A model generated the notes under the pieces. The model was given only the letters and a program-made list of their open reading frames with translations, was not told the origin of the DNA and did not search any database. A DNA stretch of 64,000 nt from NCBI GenBank assembly GCA_016713925.1, contig JADJOH010000007.1, positions 1,289,501 to 1,353,500 on the forward strand, given 5' to 3'. Positions 1 to 8,518 of this stretch are shown in pieces; position 1 is the stretch's first letter, and the number at the start of each line of letters is the position of its first letter. The stretch comes from Bacteroidota bacterium. GTDB taxonomy: Bacteria; Bacteroidota; Bacteroidia; AKYH767-A; OLB10. Both the position numbers and the translations under genes were made by a program.

Positions 1-2
1 TT

Positions 3-1586
3 TACGTGAACTATATCAATAATTCCGGTCATACCCGAATCGCCCGATTCAGTGTTGACCCTCTCGATTCCAACCGTGCTCTTATTTCCAGCGAAATAGT
101 CTTGATGACCATCAACCAACCTTATTCGAATCACAATGGCGGAGATCTTATGTTTGGTCCGGATGGCTATTTATATATTCCGATGGGAGATGGAGGGAAT
201 GCCAATGACCCGCAAAACCACTCACAAAATACACTCGACCGACTAGGCAAAACTTTACGCATTGATGTCAACCATGGAAACCTGTTTGCCATTCCACCGG
301 ATAATCCATTTATAAATAACAGTGCTTATCTTCCTGAGATTTGGAATTCCGGTCTCAGAAATCCATGGAAAGCCTGTTTCGACAAGGTCTCCGGAGGATT
401 CTGGATGGGAGATGTAGGACAGAATGTGTGGGAAGAAATTAACTATCAGGATGCATCATCACCGGGTGGAGAAAACTACGGCTGGCGTTGTTATGAGGCA
501 TCTGTAGCCTTTAATCTTACCGGCTGTCAGGCTCCATCTGCTTTTACTATGCCTGTACATGAGTATGCGCATGCCAATGGCAATTGCAGTGTTACCGGCG
601 GGGAAGTCTACCGGGGATCTAAATATGCCAATCTTTTTGGACATTATCTTTTCTCCGACTTCTGTGTGCCCAGTATCCGAACGATTAAAAAAACAGGAAA
701 TCAATTTATTCATGCAACGAATAACTCCTGGACAGGTGCAGGCATCAGTTGCTTTGGTCAGGATTTTCGAGGTGAACTTTATGTGGCTAATTTATACAAT
801 GGACAGGTTAGAAAAATTGCTGATACTTCGTCCTGTATACCTGTAGCATGGTTGGCGGATGAAGATACGATTCATCTTTGCGGTAACTCGGCGACATTAA
901 AAACACCTTTTGGTGATAGCTTATTTTATTCCTGGTATTTCAATGGCGCACAGGTATCCGGCAACACTTCCAACGAACTCTCCATCTCTCAAAGTGGTAC
1001 TTATATCGTTTCTGTAGATGGTACGCAGGGCATATGCAGAAATTCGGATACCGTTCATGTGGTGCTTAGCGGTTCTTCTCCTATAGTGAGTATTTCGGGT
1101 TTAGATACTAATTATTGCCAGAATCAATCTACAGCCATCCTCACAGGTAGTCCCTCAGGAGGAACATTTTCAGGATTAGGCGTGAATGGAAATTCATTTT
1201 CTCCCGGTCAGGCGGGATTAGGCACTATACTCGTACAGTATAGCTATACGGATAACAACGGTTGTACCGTAAAAAATATTCAAGCTACGAAAGTATTATC
1301 CTGTGCCGGACTGAATGAAACTAAAACGGATTATATCACTTCAATTTATCCTAATCCTTCTCATGAAAAGCTTACGCTGAAATTAAATAATCATTCGGGG
1401 AGTGATTTAATTCTGAATGTGTATGATGTCTTTGGCAAACTCATACACTCGGATAACACTGCGGTTCGGGCAACGGCAAATGAATTTACACTGGCTACCC
1501 AGTCGTATCCACAAGGCACATATCTCCTTAAATTATCCGATCCGTTCGGATTCGTTTCCACCAGACTATTTACGATCATTCACTAG
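3..1586 (+). CDS. PQQ-dependent sugar dehydrogenase (glucose/sorbosone type) with T9SS sorting domain, 5' partial
   Basis: The reading frame is open from the window edge, so the true start lies upstream; the GTG at 6 is internal. The first ~275 residues read as a soluble glucose/sorbosone dehydrogenase beta-propeller: GDGGNANDPQNHSQN, then LGKTLRIDV, WNSGLRNPWKACFD and GDVGQNVWEEIN, the blade motifs of the family, which oxidises aldose sugars using PQQ. Next come Ig/PKD-like repeats (around residues 280-430). The last ~80 residues, beginning SIYPNPSHEKLTLKL, form a type A T9SS C-terminal sorting domain, so the enzyme is exported and probably held at the cell surface. Substrate is unknown. A strong terminator follows directly. 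The family call is secure; actual PQQ use is inferred. Confidence 0.85.
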   Translation, partial: YVNYINNSGHTRIARFSVDPLDSNRALISSEIVLMTINQPYSNHNGGDLMFGPDGYLYIPMGDGGNANDPQNHSQNTLDRLGKTLRIDVNHGNLFAIPPDNPFINNSAYLPEIWNSGLRNPWKACFDKVSGGFWMGDVGQNVWEEINYQDASSPGGENYGWRCYEASVAFNLTGCQAPSAFTMPVHEYAHANGNCSVTGGEVYRGSKYANLFGHYLFSDFCVPSIRTIKKTGNQFIHATNNSWTGAGISCFGQDFRGELYVANLYNGQVRKIADTSSCIPVAWLADEDTIHLCGNSATLKTPFGDSLFYSWYFNGAQVSGNTSNELSISQSGTYIVSVDGTQGICRNSDTVHVVLSGSSPIVSISGLDTNYCQNQSTAILTGSPSGGTFSGLGVNGNSFSPGQAGLGTILVQYSYTDNNGCTVKNIQATKVLSCAGLNETKTDYITSIYPNPSHEKLTLKLNNHSGSDLILNVYDVFGKLIHSDNTAVRATANEFTLATQSYPQGTYLLKLSDPFGFVSTRLFTIIH

Positions 1587-1611
1587 AAACTATCATCCAT
1601 ATTATAAGAGG

Positions 1612-1650
1612 AAGGGAAAGCAGAAAACAATGTCTATGCTTTCCCTTTTT
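1612..1650 (+). terminator. Rho-independent terminator after the sugar dehydrogenase
   Basis: Perfect 9-bp stem GGGAAAGCA / TGCTTTCCC, extended by A-T pairs, with a 14-nt loop and a run of five T. It lies 26 nt after the stop codon at 1586. Confidence 0.8.
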
Positions 1651-1713
1651 CACTTTTCATGAGACAGTATTTCCTTTGCCTGTTACGTTAATAATTTGAG
1701 CAGAGCATCCTCC

Positions 1714-2235
1714 TCATTTATCCGCTTTCTCCTTGTATCTAAGAACAAGGAACAATAGGATGAAGAAACCAACCGCTCCAAGACCTACGGGATTTAAAAC
1801 AATCTTTTTCCAAACGGTGAATTCCCTGACTATATCTACAATAAAAAAGGTACAAGCAACTCCAATTATATCGGGCATTAGAAACAATAACCTGGCTCTA
1901 AATGTCTTTAAATCGAGAGTACTGCTGTTCTTTTCTCCTTTCAGCCATTCGCTTATTTTTTCGCCACCATAAATTAATAGCAGTACCGGAATTACCAACC
2001 ATTTACTCAGACTATAGATCAGCGGACCGGTCCAGATCAGTAGTAAATACTTATTCAAGTTGAGCCAGGCCTTGTCTGAGAACAATAGATACAAGCCATA
2101 ACCAAGGCTAAAGGCAATAGCTACCCTGCTGAGTACGATGGCAGTGATTCTATACACCATTGCATAATTAGCGTAGTAGGCTAAAACAACGGATAGGATA
2201 AATATTGTACTGTATATCAATATTTTATATCTCAT
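1714..2235 (-). CDS. Multi-pass membrane protein of unknown function
   Basis: 173 residues. Hydrophobic segments lie near residues 5-20, 30-50, 62-90 (FLIWTGP-like and VIPVLLLIYGG), 112-135 and 148-165, giving four or five membrane spans separated by a charged loop (EKISEWLKGEKNSS). No recognisable family motif. It is a single gene on the minus strand between two plus-strand genes. No TAnnTTTG box was found close to its ATG. Likely real because of its length, clean start and coherent membrane topology. Confidence 0.6.
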   Translation of the reverse strand: MRYKILIYSTIFILSVVLAYYANYAMVYRITAIVLSRVAIAFSLGYGLYLLFSDKAWLNLNKYLLLIWTGPLIYSLSKWLVIPVLLLIYGGEKISEWLKGEKNSSTLDLKTFRARLLFLMPDIIGVACTFFIVDIVREFTVWKKIVLNPVGLGAVGFFILLFLVLRYKEKADK

Positions 2236-2355
2236 AGTGGGTGGTTGTAAAAATCAATCGGTCGTGTATATAAATTGTGGACATAAAGATACTTCGTTTT
2301 AAATTTTAACTATATTTCGTCCCGAACATTATTGTGAAATACAATTTCGAATCCT

Positions 2356-3420
2356 ATGGCTTCAGCAAAATCTAAAAAAGGGGCAGTATCAAAAAAAGTG
2401 GTGAAAAAATCTGCACCTAAGAAAGTTGGAAAAGCAATAGCTACTAAGAAAGCGAAGCCTGTTGCATCAAAAAAGGTAACTAAACCCGTTGCGGCGAAGA
2501 AGAAAACAGCAGTGAAGAAATCCGCTGCTACTACCTCAAAAAAAGCAGTTAAAAAACTCCCGGTCAAAAAGCAGGTAAAAACTACTGTTTCATCAAAAGC
2601 AACCCCTGCTAAAAAAGTGGTTGCAAAAAAAGGTACAGCTAAGCCCTCTTCAGCGAAGTCTCCTGCAAAGGCACCTGTAAAATCTCCTCAAGGGAATACA
2701 GGTAAAATAGCAAAGAAGCCGGCATCCCATAAAGCGAATAGTGTTGCGGTTACTAAACCCATTTCCCCTAAAGGAGACAAGAGTGTTAAAGAAATAAAAG
2801 CACCGGTAGCGCTTAAATCGGATAAAAAGGACACCTCAAAAGAGGCGCTCTTAAAGAAGATGAAAGCCGATAAAAATGCGCCGGATCCTCTTCAGGCAAA
2901 GGCGGAGAAAGTGATTAAGGAATTAGAAGAGACCATGGATCTCTCCAAGCTTCGTCCCAGAATTTCTACCGGAACTACAGCACCTAAACCGCTTCCAAAA
3001 CCTCCATCTCAACCCATAAAACTCCCGGAACCTACCAATACCACGAAGGAAAAATATCAGGTGGAATTTGAATTCCGTTCTTCTCCAAAAATCTTATTCA
3101 CTTCACTGAGTGATTCCAGCGGTCTGGCCGGTTGGTTTGCAGATGAAGTGCATACTAAAGATGATGTTTATACCTTCGTTTGGGAAGGAGGGGAGTCTGT
3201 CGCTAAACTGGTTGCCCTTCGGGATTTACACCTGGTCCGGTTTCAATGGCTCGACGATACCGATGGCACTTATTTTCAATTTGAAATAAAGGAAGACGAT
3301 ATTACCTCCGACATTGCATTACTGATCACTGATTTTGCAAATCCGGGTGAACGGGAGACCAGCATTCGTCTCTGGGAATCGCAAGTACAAAAACTGAGAA
3401 TGCTTTTAGGTAGTCTTTGA
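2356..3420 (+). CDS. Histone H1-like Lys/Ala/Pro-rich tail fused to a START-like domain
   Basis: 354 residues in two very different halves. Residues 1 to ~150 are built of Lys, Ala, Pro, Ser, Thr and Val with repeated AKK, KKVV and PAKK steps, the composition of bacterial histone H1-like nucleoid proteins. A charged coiled segment (SKEALLKKMKADKN) and a proline linker follow. Residues ~230-354 (YQVEFEFRSSPKILFTSLSD ... GLAGWFADEV ... VQKLRMLLGSL) match the START-like domain found as a stand-alone ~125-residue protein in Bacteroidota. START-like folds usually bind hydrophobic ligands in a cavity. The tail could bind DNA, RNA or acidic surfaces; this is inference. A near-consensus -7 box (TATATTTC) lies ~50 nt upstream. 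Confidence 0.75.
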   Translation: MASAKSKKGAVSKKVVKKSAPKKVGKAIATKKAKPVASKKVTKPVAAKKKTAVKKSAATTSKKAVKKLPVKKQVKTTVSSKATPAKKVVAKKGTAKPSSAKSPAKAPVKSPQGNTGKIAKKPASHKANSVAVTKPISPKGDKSVKEIKAPVALKSDKKDTSKEALLKKMKADKNAPDPLQAKAEKVIKELEETMDLSKLRPRISTGTTAPKPLPKPPSQPIKLPEPTNTTKEKYQVEFEFRSSPKILFTSLSDSSGLAGWFADEVHTKDDVYTFVWEGGESVAKLVALRDLHLVRFQWLDDTDGTYFQFEIKEDDITSDIALLITDFANPGERETSIRLWESQVQKLRMLLGSL

Positions 3421-3432
3421 AATAAACCATAA

Positions 3433-4044
3433 CTAAGAACTGATTATCCTGAATAATTCATGGTAGATTTTACCGGACTTTTCAGTTAGCCTCATCCAAT
3501 CGGACAATGGAATTTTCTTCATGATTTTTATAAAGTGATTTCGCTCGTATAAGGAAGTAATCGACTCGTTGATTCCTGATAGTTCACCTGCAGATAAATA
3601 ATTGTCAGAACCAAAATGATGGTGCCATTGATTCGTATTTACGCAAACGAAGTAGTCGTTCTCGGCTAAGAGGGCCAGGTGACTGTTTAATTTACCATGA
3701 AATTGATCAGCATATTTCCCGGATAAATGCAAGGTAATACTAAAACTCTGTCCCCACCAACAAAGCGTCCGGATAGCAAAAATATCCTCACGACCAAACA
3801 AACGGGGGTAATCTAAGATCTGCCAGGGAAAAGAGAGATAATTTTCTCCTTTACTGATCTTTGGACGATTCATCACTACTTCCTCCTCTAGAAAACCGGG
3901 ATGTTCCCCCAAACAATGTTCAATATTTTTGATACAATCCGATAATAACATATTCAATTTCTCACTTAACCTTTTCTTCACCAAAAATATTTCTGCATCA
4001 GAAAGCAGGGCGAACTCCTCCTTATCAAGAATAATATTGCTCAT
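3433..4044 (-). CDS. Conserved-looking hypothetical protein, 203 residues
   Basis: Soluble, mixed charged sequence with no signal peptide or membrane span. Recognisable stretches include MSNIILDKEEFALLSD at the start, FPWQILDYPRLFGRED, CWWGQSFSITLHLSG and NQWHHHFGSDNYLSAG. I do not recognise the family. I placed the start at the ATG at 4044-4042; the frame stays open further upstream but would run through the permease promoter and coding sequence. This start overlaps by two bases an in-frame ATG of the divergent permease, so the two genes are head to head with no spacer. Confidence 0.6.
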   Translation of the reverse strand: MSNIILDKEEFALLSDAEIFLVKKRLSEKLNMLLSDCIKNIEHCLGEHPGFLEEEVVMNRPKISKGENYLSFPWQILDYPRLFGREDIFAIRTLCWWGQSFSITLHLSGKYADQFHGKLNSHLALLAENDYFVCVNTNQWHHHFGSDNYLSAGELSGINESITSLYERNHFIKIMKKIPLSDWMRLTEKSGKIYHELFRIISS

Positions 4045-4070
4045 GTTTACGCTTTTAGCCAAACTTAGGG

Positions 4071-4078
4071 TATTTTTG
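4071..4078 (+). promoter_or_regulatory. Bacteroidota -7 box (TATTTTTG) of the LptF/LptG-type permease
   Basis: TATTTTTG matches TAnnTTTG. The matching -33 element is weak (TTTA about 21 nt upstream). The box lies downstream of the first in-frame ATG at 4043 and 21 nt before a GTG at 4100, which argues for the GTG as the real start. Confidence 0.6.
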
Positions 4079-4099
4079 CACATCCAATCCCGGCAATCA

Positions 4100-5527
4100 G
4101 TGAAGAAACTCCATGCGCTAGTGCTTAAATCCTTTGTCGGGCCGTTCTTCCTTACCTTCTTCATTGCCCTGTTTGTACTATTGATGCAGTTTTTATGGAA
4201 GTACATTGATGATCTCGTTGGAAAAGGTTTGGATGGAATAGTCATTGCCGAATTACTCTTTTACACTGCTGCCAATCTGGTTCCGTTGGCGCTCCCGCTG
4301 GCGATTCTTGTATCCTCCATCATGACGTTTGGAAATATGGCAGAGCACTTTGAACTCACCGCTGCAAAGGCCGCCGGTATCTCCTTACAGCGTATCATGC
4401 TACCCTTGTTTATCACAGCTTTCCTGATCAGCGGACTTGCCTTTTTCTTTTCGAATAATATCCTGCCCTATACCAATTTAAAAATGGGTTCCTTACTCTA
4501 CGATATCCGACAGCAAAAGCCGGCATTGTCTATTCGGGAGGGTGTTTTTTACAATGGTATCGAAGGCTATAGTATCAAAGTCGGGGAGAAGGGCAAGGAC
4601 GGAAAAACCATTCGCAAGGTGATGATTTATGATCATACCGGGGGAATGGGCAACAGAAAAGTCGTGATGGCAGAGAGTGGAAAAATGGAATCCACCGATG
4701 ATCAAAAATTTCTGATTCTTACCTTATTCAACGGCACCAGCTACGAAGAGCAGAATAAAAATAAAGGAGGTATTGACACCCATCCCCTGATGCGAAATGC
4801 GTTTAAAGAATATATTATTCGCTTCGACCTCTCTCAGTTTAAATTAAACCGTACCAACGAAGACCTTTTTAAAGGGGGGCATCAGATGATGAATCTCTCT
4901 CAGCTCAATGAAGCCGTTGACAGTCTCACGCAGGATTATGATAAGAAAGAGAAATTATCAACGGTGCATATGCAGCCCTATTTTTTAATGTTGCGTGACT
5001 CCTCCCGTTTCGACAAAGGAATTACGACAGCTACTGCCATTGGTTTAAATGATAGTATGCCTTCCTTCCTCATCACGCAGGTCTTCGACAATGCCATGAA
5101 CCAGGCGAGATCCATGCAGACCTATCTCACCGGAGTTAAAGACGAACGAGATTCCAGAATGTACCAGATGTCGCGATTTAAAGTGGAATGGCATCGTAAA
5201 CTGACCTTATCCGCAGCCTGTTTCATCCTCTTCCTGATAGGTGCTCCGTTGGGAGCAATTATTCGCAAGGGCGGACTCGGACTTCCACTGGTAATATCAA
5301 TATTGTTTTTTCTGGCCTATCATATCACCAGTATTACCGGTGAAAAATTTGCAAAGGAAAGTATCATTCCTGCCTGGCGGGGGATGTGGTTATCCTCCTT
5401 TATTTTATTGCCTATCGGAATTTTTCTGATTTATAAAGCCACGCATGACTCCGTGATTTTAGATGGTGATGCTTATCGGAATCTCTTTAAAATATTCAGG
5501 AAAAAGAAAAAATCCAATCTGCTGTGA
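4100..5527 (+). CDS. LptF/LptG (YjgP/YjgQ) family permease
   Basis: About 475 residues. Three N-terminal spans (KSFVGPFFLTFFIALFVLLM; LPLALPLAILVSSIMTFGNM; LFITAFLISGLAFFFSN) and three C-terminal spans (LSAACFILFLIGAPLGAIIR, then LPLVISILFFLAYH and LLPIGIFLIYK) flank a periplasmic beta-rich region. This is the LptF/LptG layout. These inner-membrane subunits of LptB2FG lift LPS into the periplasmic bridge. I prefer the GTG at 4100 (VKKLHALVLKSFVG) because a -7 box sits just upstream; ATG 4043 would add 19 residues. It overlaps the next gene by GTGA, suggesting coupled translation with a sugar transferase and an envelope polysaccharide role. Confidence 0.85.
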   Translation: MKKLHALVLKSFVGPFFLTFFIALFVLLMQFLWKYIDDLVGKGLDGIVIAELLFYTAANLVPLALPLAILVSSIMTFGNMAEHFELTAAKAAGISLQRIMLPLFITAFLISGLAFFFSNNILPYTNLKMGSLLYDIRQQKPALSIREGVFYNGIEGYSIKVGEKGKDGKTIRKVMIYDHTGGMGNRKVVMAESGKMESTDDQKFLILTLFNGTSYEEQNKNKGGIDTHPLMRNAFKEYIIRFDLSQFKLNRTNEDLFKGGHQMMNLSQLNEAVDSLTQDYDKKEKLSTVHMQPYFLMLRDSSRFDKGITTATAIGLNDSMPSFLITQVFDNAMNQARSMQTYLTGVKDERDSRMYQMSRFKVEWHRKLTLSAACFILFLIGAPLGAIIRKGGLGLPLVISILFFLAYHITSITGEKFAKESIIPAWRGMWLSSFILLPIGIFLIYKATHDSVILDGDAYRNLFKIFRKKKKSNLL

Positions 5528-6723
5528 ACATACTTCAATTGTGCATTCGTGTCCCTTATCCTCCCGTAGATGGTGGAAGTATTGCCATGTATCATATGCA
5601 GCAGTCCTTGCATGAAAACGGAGCCACCTTAAAGGTACTTTCCTTTAACACCATCAAGCAACTTGCGGATATAAATACCCTCGACAAGGACTACCTTGCC
5701 ATGACACGCATTGAAGGTGTTTTCCTTGATAACCGCATCAATCCATTTGCTGCACTCTTCAATATTTTCACCGGTGAATCCTATCATATTGTCCGTTTCA
5801 TCCGTCGTGATTTTGAGGAAAAATTAATTGAGATTCTGAAAAAGGAGCAGTTCGATATTGTACAACTGGAAAGCCTTTACATGATCCCGTATATCGAGAC
5901 CATCAGAAAATACAGTACGGCAAATGTTGTTTTGCGAACGCATAATATTGAACACCTCATCTGGAAGAGATTATCAATGGCAGCAACAAATCCACTGAGG
6001 AAATGGTATCTCAATTTACTTTCAGAAAGGTTAAGGCATTATGAGCAGTTGGCTTTAAACAAGGTAGATGCTATTGTGGCCATGACGCCTGAAGATGTAA
6101 AAATACTTCGCGACTTAGGCACAGAAGTCCCGCTCACCATTGCTCCTGTGGGTGTAAATATTAACGAGTACCATCCCTTTCCAAAACCGGATCCTCAATT
6201 GGTCTTTCATATTGGTGCTATGGATTGGCTTCCGAATCAGGAAAGTGTCGATTGGTTTCTGAAATCGATCTGGCCGATCGTTATTTCCAAAGTCCCGCAG
6301 GCGAAGTTGGCATTGGCCGGTAAAAAAATGCCGGACTCTGTGAAGTCAAAGGCAAACGAGCAGATCACCGTCAGCGATTTTGTTCCCGATGGAAAAGCAT
6401 TCATCGGCAAAGGAGGAATAATGATTGTTCCCTTGCTTAGCGGGAGTGGGATGAGAGTTAAAATCATTGAAGGGATGGCGATGGGAAAAGCGATCGTTAC
6501 AACTTCCATCGGCGTAGAAGGTATTCCCGGAAAAAACGGCTCGGAATTTTTGTTGGCAGATTCCTCGGAAGAATTTGCAGAAAGAGTTATCTTGCTCTTA
6601 CAACAGCCGCATTTGCAGGAAGAACTCGGAAATAATGCCCGGGCATTTGTCATGAAATCTTTCAACAACCACCAAATTGGAAAGGACTTGATGACCTTTT
6701 ATGAAGACCTGAAAGCCGACTAA
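5524..6723 (+). CDS. GT4-family glycosyltransferase
   Basis: 399 residues, GTG start overlapping the permease stop by four bases. N-terminal Rossmann half starts NILQLCIRVPYPPVDGGSIA, an acceptor-side motif with the PP(V)DGG loop. C-terminal half has HIGAMDWLPNQESVDWF, then MIVPLLSGSGMRVKIIEGMA and TTSIGVEGIPGKNG, the nucleotide-sugar binding region with the conserved Glu of retaining GT-B enzymes. It transfers a sugar from an activated donor to an envelope glycan; donor and acceptor cannot be read from the sequence. Coupling to an LPS-transport-type permease suggests LPS or other surface glycan assembly. Confidence 0.88.
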   Translation: MNILQLCIRVPYPPVDGGSIAMYHMQQSLHENGATLKVLSFNTIKQLADINTLDKDYLAMTRIEGVFLDNRINPFAALFNIFTGESYHIVRFIRRDFEEKLIEILKKEQFDIVQLESLYMIPYIETIRKYSTANVVLRTHNIEHLIWKRLSMAATNPLRKWYLNLLSERLRHYEQLALNKVDAIVAMTPEDVKILRDLGTEVPLTIAPVGVNINEYHPFPKPDPQLVFHIGAMDWLPNQESVDWFLKSIWPIVISKVPQAKLALAGKKMPDSVKSKANEQITVSDFVPDGKAFIGKGGIMIVPLLSGSGMRVKIIEGMAMGKAIVTTSIGVEGIPGKNGSEFLLADSSEEFAERVILLLQQPHLQEELGNNARAFVMKSFNNHQIGKDLMTFYEDLKAD

Positions 6724-6976
6724 GGAACTTCATGGCGTAACGTTTAGCCCTTGCTTTTCCTGAAAATTAAACTACAGCCTATGGTTACTTTCAACTCTGA
6801 ATGCTATGAAAATTCCGGCTGCGTATCGAATTTGAAGACAATTTTTAAGAATTCATCCACTTTCAGCTATATTCTAAATAAGTGAATTACAATAATTTAA
6901 AAGATGCATATCTTCTACTTATCTGCCTATGGGATATTTTATATGATTTTTAGAAACAACCTAGTATTTTTTTCAC

Positions 6977-6984
6977 TAATATTG
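6977..6984 (+). promoter_or_regulatory. Probable rplS promoter -7 box (TAATATTG)
   Basis: One mismatch from TAnnTTTG, followed by GCAGCCCC, 30 nt before the rplS ATG. The -33 side is T-rich but not clear. The rest of 6724-6976 shows no gene. Confidence 0.5.
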
Positions 6985-7014
6985 CAGCCCCAAAGCGGGT
7001 AATAAAAGAAGATC

Positions 7015-7377
7015 ATGGACTTAATGAAAGTAGCTCAAGAGCAACTGGTTGAAATGAAAAGCTGGCCTGAATTCAAAGCCGGAGATACCATCACAGTTTT
7101 TTATAAAATTATAGAAGGAAACAAAGAGCGTGAACAGCAATTCCAAGGTGTTGTTTTACAGCGCCGTGGAACCGGACATACCGAAACCTTCACCATTCGT
7201 AAAATTTCCGGTGGAGTAGGTGTTGAGCGTATTTTCCCGATTCATAGTCCAAAAATCACGCGTATCGACGTCAACAAACGCGGTAAAGTACGTCGCGCAC
7301 GTATTTTCTATCTGCGAGATATGATTGGTAAGAGTGCACGTATTGAAGAGAAAAAAGTAAACGTAAAAACGTCATAA
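7015..7377 (+). CDS. rplS: 50S ribosomal protein L19
   Basis: 120 residues, usual L19 length. The diagnostic sequences are present: FKAGDTITVFYKIIEGNKER, QFQGVVLQRRGTG, ETFTIRKISGGVGVERIFP and RARIFYLRD. L19 sits at the 30S-50S interface of the ribosome. It is a single-gene transcription unit with its own likely promoter and a strong terminator, unlike the rpsP-rimM-trmD-rplS operon of many other bacteria. The start at 7015 gives MDLMKVAQEQ; the internal ATG four codons later is possible but less likely. Confidence 0.97.
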   Translation: MDLMKVAQEQLVEMKSWPEFKAGDTITVFYKIIEGNKEREQQFQGVVLQRRGTGHTETFTIRKISGGVGVERIFPIHSPKITRIDVNKRGKVRRARIFYLRDMIGKSARIEEKKVNVKTS

Positions 7378-7393
7378 TACTTGATATATACAG

Positions 7394-7429
7394 CAAAAGC
7401 CTTCCTCAAACAGGAGGGCTTTTGTTTTT
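7394..7429 (+). terminator. Rho-independent terminator of rplS
   Basis: Stem CAAAAGCCTTCCT / AGGAGGGCTTTTG (one T-G wobble) with a 5-nt loop and five T, 16 nt after the stop. Confidence 0.88.
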
Positions 7430-7566
7430 AGGGAGAATTTGAAAGGAGAAAAGTTCAGCAAACCTTATGTTTTATGCGCCCGTACTTCATCCTCTTTCTG
7501 CCAAAACCGAAAATTATTTGTTTATCCTCCCCACTTGGTACTTTTTTTCGTAATTTAACACTTGAA

Positions 7567-8100
7567 ATGACTGCCGGTAGTTCAAAAATCCTTTTTCTCA
7601 CAGGTTTACTCCTGTTGGGGATACAATATCCACTCAGGGCTCAGCATTTTCTGGTTTCAAAGGTTTATGATCCCAACGGAGATGAAAATGCCATTTACTC
7701 TGTTGAAATCAGGAACTCCTCCAACGACAGCATCATGGTTTTACATACCCAGGAAGCCGCCCTCCCTCCGTTTATCAATCTCTATAAATGGGAGGAAAAT
7801 AAATCAAAGGGAAAGGAGATCACCTTGTATTTAGGCAAGAGCAACAATCCTTTTCTTCCCGAGAAATACCGCGCCACAAAAACACTCCCTCCCAAAGGCC
7901 GGCTGGAACTCTATTTCAAATTACCCACTTCATTTAATGACCAGCAAAAGCAACTAAGCGTTTATTTCTCAATGCTTCATCAGAAATACTACACCATTTT
8001 TCACGGCTTAGAAACCAAGGGAACCAATGCCGCATTTAAAAAATGCAGGTCCCTAAAAGAAAAAAAAGGAATTGTTCACCATCGCAACGTCTCTTTTTGA
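7567..8100 (+). CDS. Secreted hypothetical protein
   Basis: About 177 residues from the ATG at 7567, chosen because it begins a good signal peptide (SSKILFLTGLLLLGIQYP, cleavage expected after LRAQ). The frame is open further upstream from 7474 but would put a charged stretch before the signal. The mature part is beta-rich (YDPNGDENAIYSVEIRNSSN; KTLPPKGRLELYFKLP), suggestive of a small Ig-like or cohesin-like fold. No family recognised. The C-terminal ~20 residues are lysine-rich and could be out of frame if a base is wrong there. Confidence 0.6.
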   Translation: MTAGSSKILFLTGLLLLGIQYPLRAQHFLVSKVYDPNGDENAIYSVEIRNSSNDSIMVLHTQEAALPPFINLYKWEENKSKGKEITLYLGKSNNPFLPEKYRATKTLPPKGRLELYFKLPTSFNDQQKQLSVYFSMLHQKYYTIFHGLETKGTNAAFKKCRSLKEKKGIVHHRNVSF

Positions 8101-8173
8101 ATTTCAATTCCTGGTCCTGCACCCACAAATTTCCTCTAAAAAAATCCCAACCCAATTTCACCACAATTTCCTT

Positions 8174-8204
8174 TTTGCCAAAACATAAATTTACATTACA
8201 TTTG
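8174..8204 (+). promoter_or_regulatory. Full Bacteroidota promoter of tRNA-Arg
   Basis: TTTG at 8174-8177, a 19-nt spacer, then TACATTTG at 8197-8204, matching the TTTG-N19-TAnnTTTG consensus exactly. The mature tRNA starts 19 nt after the -7 box. Confidence 0.8.
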
Positions 8205-8222
8205 CCACCCCGAAAGGAAACC

Positions 8223-8296
8223 GGTTGCGTAGCTTAACTGAATAGAGCATCTGACTACGGATCAGAAGGTTGGGGGTTTGAATCCCTCCGCGACCA
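8223..8296 (+). tRNA. tRNA-Arg (anticodon ACG)
   Basis: 74 nt cloverleaf. Acceptor GGTTGCG pairs with CGCGACC (one T-G wobble), the D arm contains TAGCTTAACTGAATAGAGCA, the anticodon stem TCTGA/TCAGA encloses CTACGGA (anticodon ACG), and the T arm GGGGG-TTTGAAT-CCCTC has one wobble. The discriminator is A, and CCA is not encoded. A34 would be deaminated to inosine by TadA to read CGU, CGC and CGA. The downstream repeat block re-uses the 13-nt word TCCCTCCGCGACC from its 3' end. Confidence 0.95.
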
Positions 8297-8301
8297 CTAA
8301 T

Positions 8302-8425
8302 AAATGCCCTGCACGAGGCTCCGAAAGGAGCCTCTGTTAATTTGTGGGTATCTGTTGAATGCTTGCATTCATAAAGATGGCCGCAAATTAACAGAGATCG
8401 CTGAAAGCGATCGTGCAGGGCATTT
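8302..8425 (+). repeat. Palindromic element A: branched structure with GAAA/GAA-capped hairpins
   Basis: Outer 13-bp perfect stem AAATGCCCTGCAC (8302-8314) / GTGCAGGGCATTT (8413-8425). Inside it are a hairpin GGCTCC-GAAA-GGAGCC (8317-8332), a stem TCTGTTAATTTG (8333-8344) / CAAATTAACAGA (8384-8395) closed over a further hairpin GAATGC-TT-GCATTC (8357-8370), and a hairpin GATCGCT-GAA-AGCGATC (8396-8412). Together they can fold as a multi-branched junction starting 6 nt after tRNA-Arg. Either a structured RNA or a REP-like DNA element. Confidence 0.8.
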
Positions 8426-8490
8426 GCAATTCGGGTAAGGAGGGAGCGGCGTAGCGCCAGCGGAGCCACTCCCTCCGCGACCCGGATTGC
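8426..8490 (+). repeat. Palindromic element B with tRNA-tail-like word
   Basis: Directly abuts element A. Stem GCAATTCGGGT (8426-8436) / ACCCGGATTGC (8480-8490, one wobble), inner stem GGAGGGAG (8439-8446) / CTCCCTCC (8469-8476), and a GC-rich inner loop. The right arm contains TCCCTCCGCGACC, identical to the 3' end of the tRNA-Arg 130 nt upstream. Confidence 0.75.
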
Positions 8491-8518
8491 TACGATAAGT
8501 GAGTTTGGGCTGGCTGTT

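Noticed and set aside
3433..4245. Longer 270-residue version of the minus-strand hypothetical protein
   Set aside because: The extra N-terminus is the antisense of the conserved first membrane segment of the permease.
8043..8237. Short plus-strand frame overlapping the end of the secreted protein
   Set aside because: Runs into the tRNA promoter and tRNA gene; low-complexity, no start signal.
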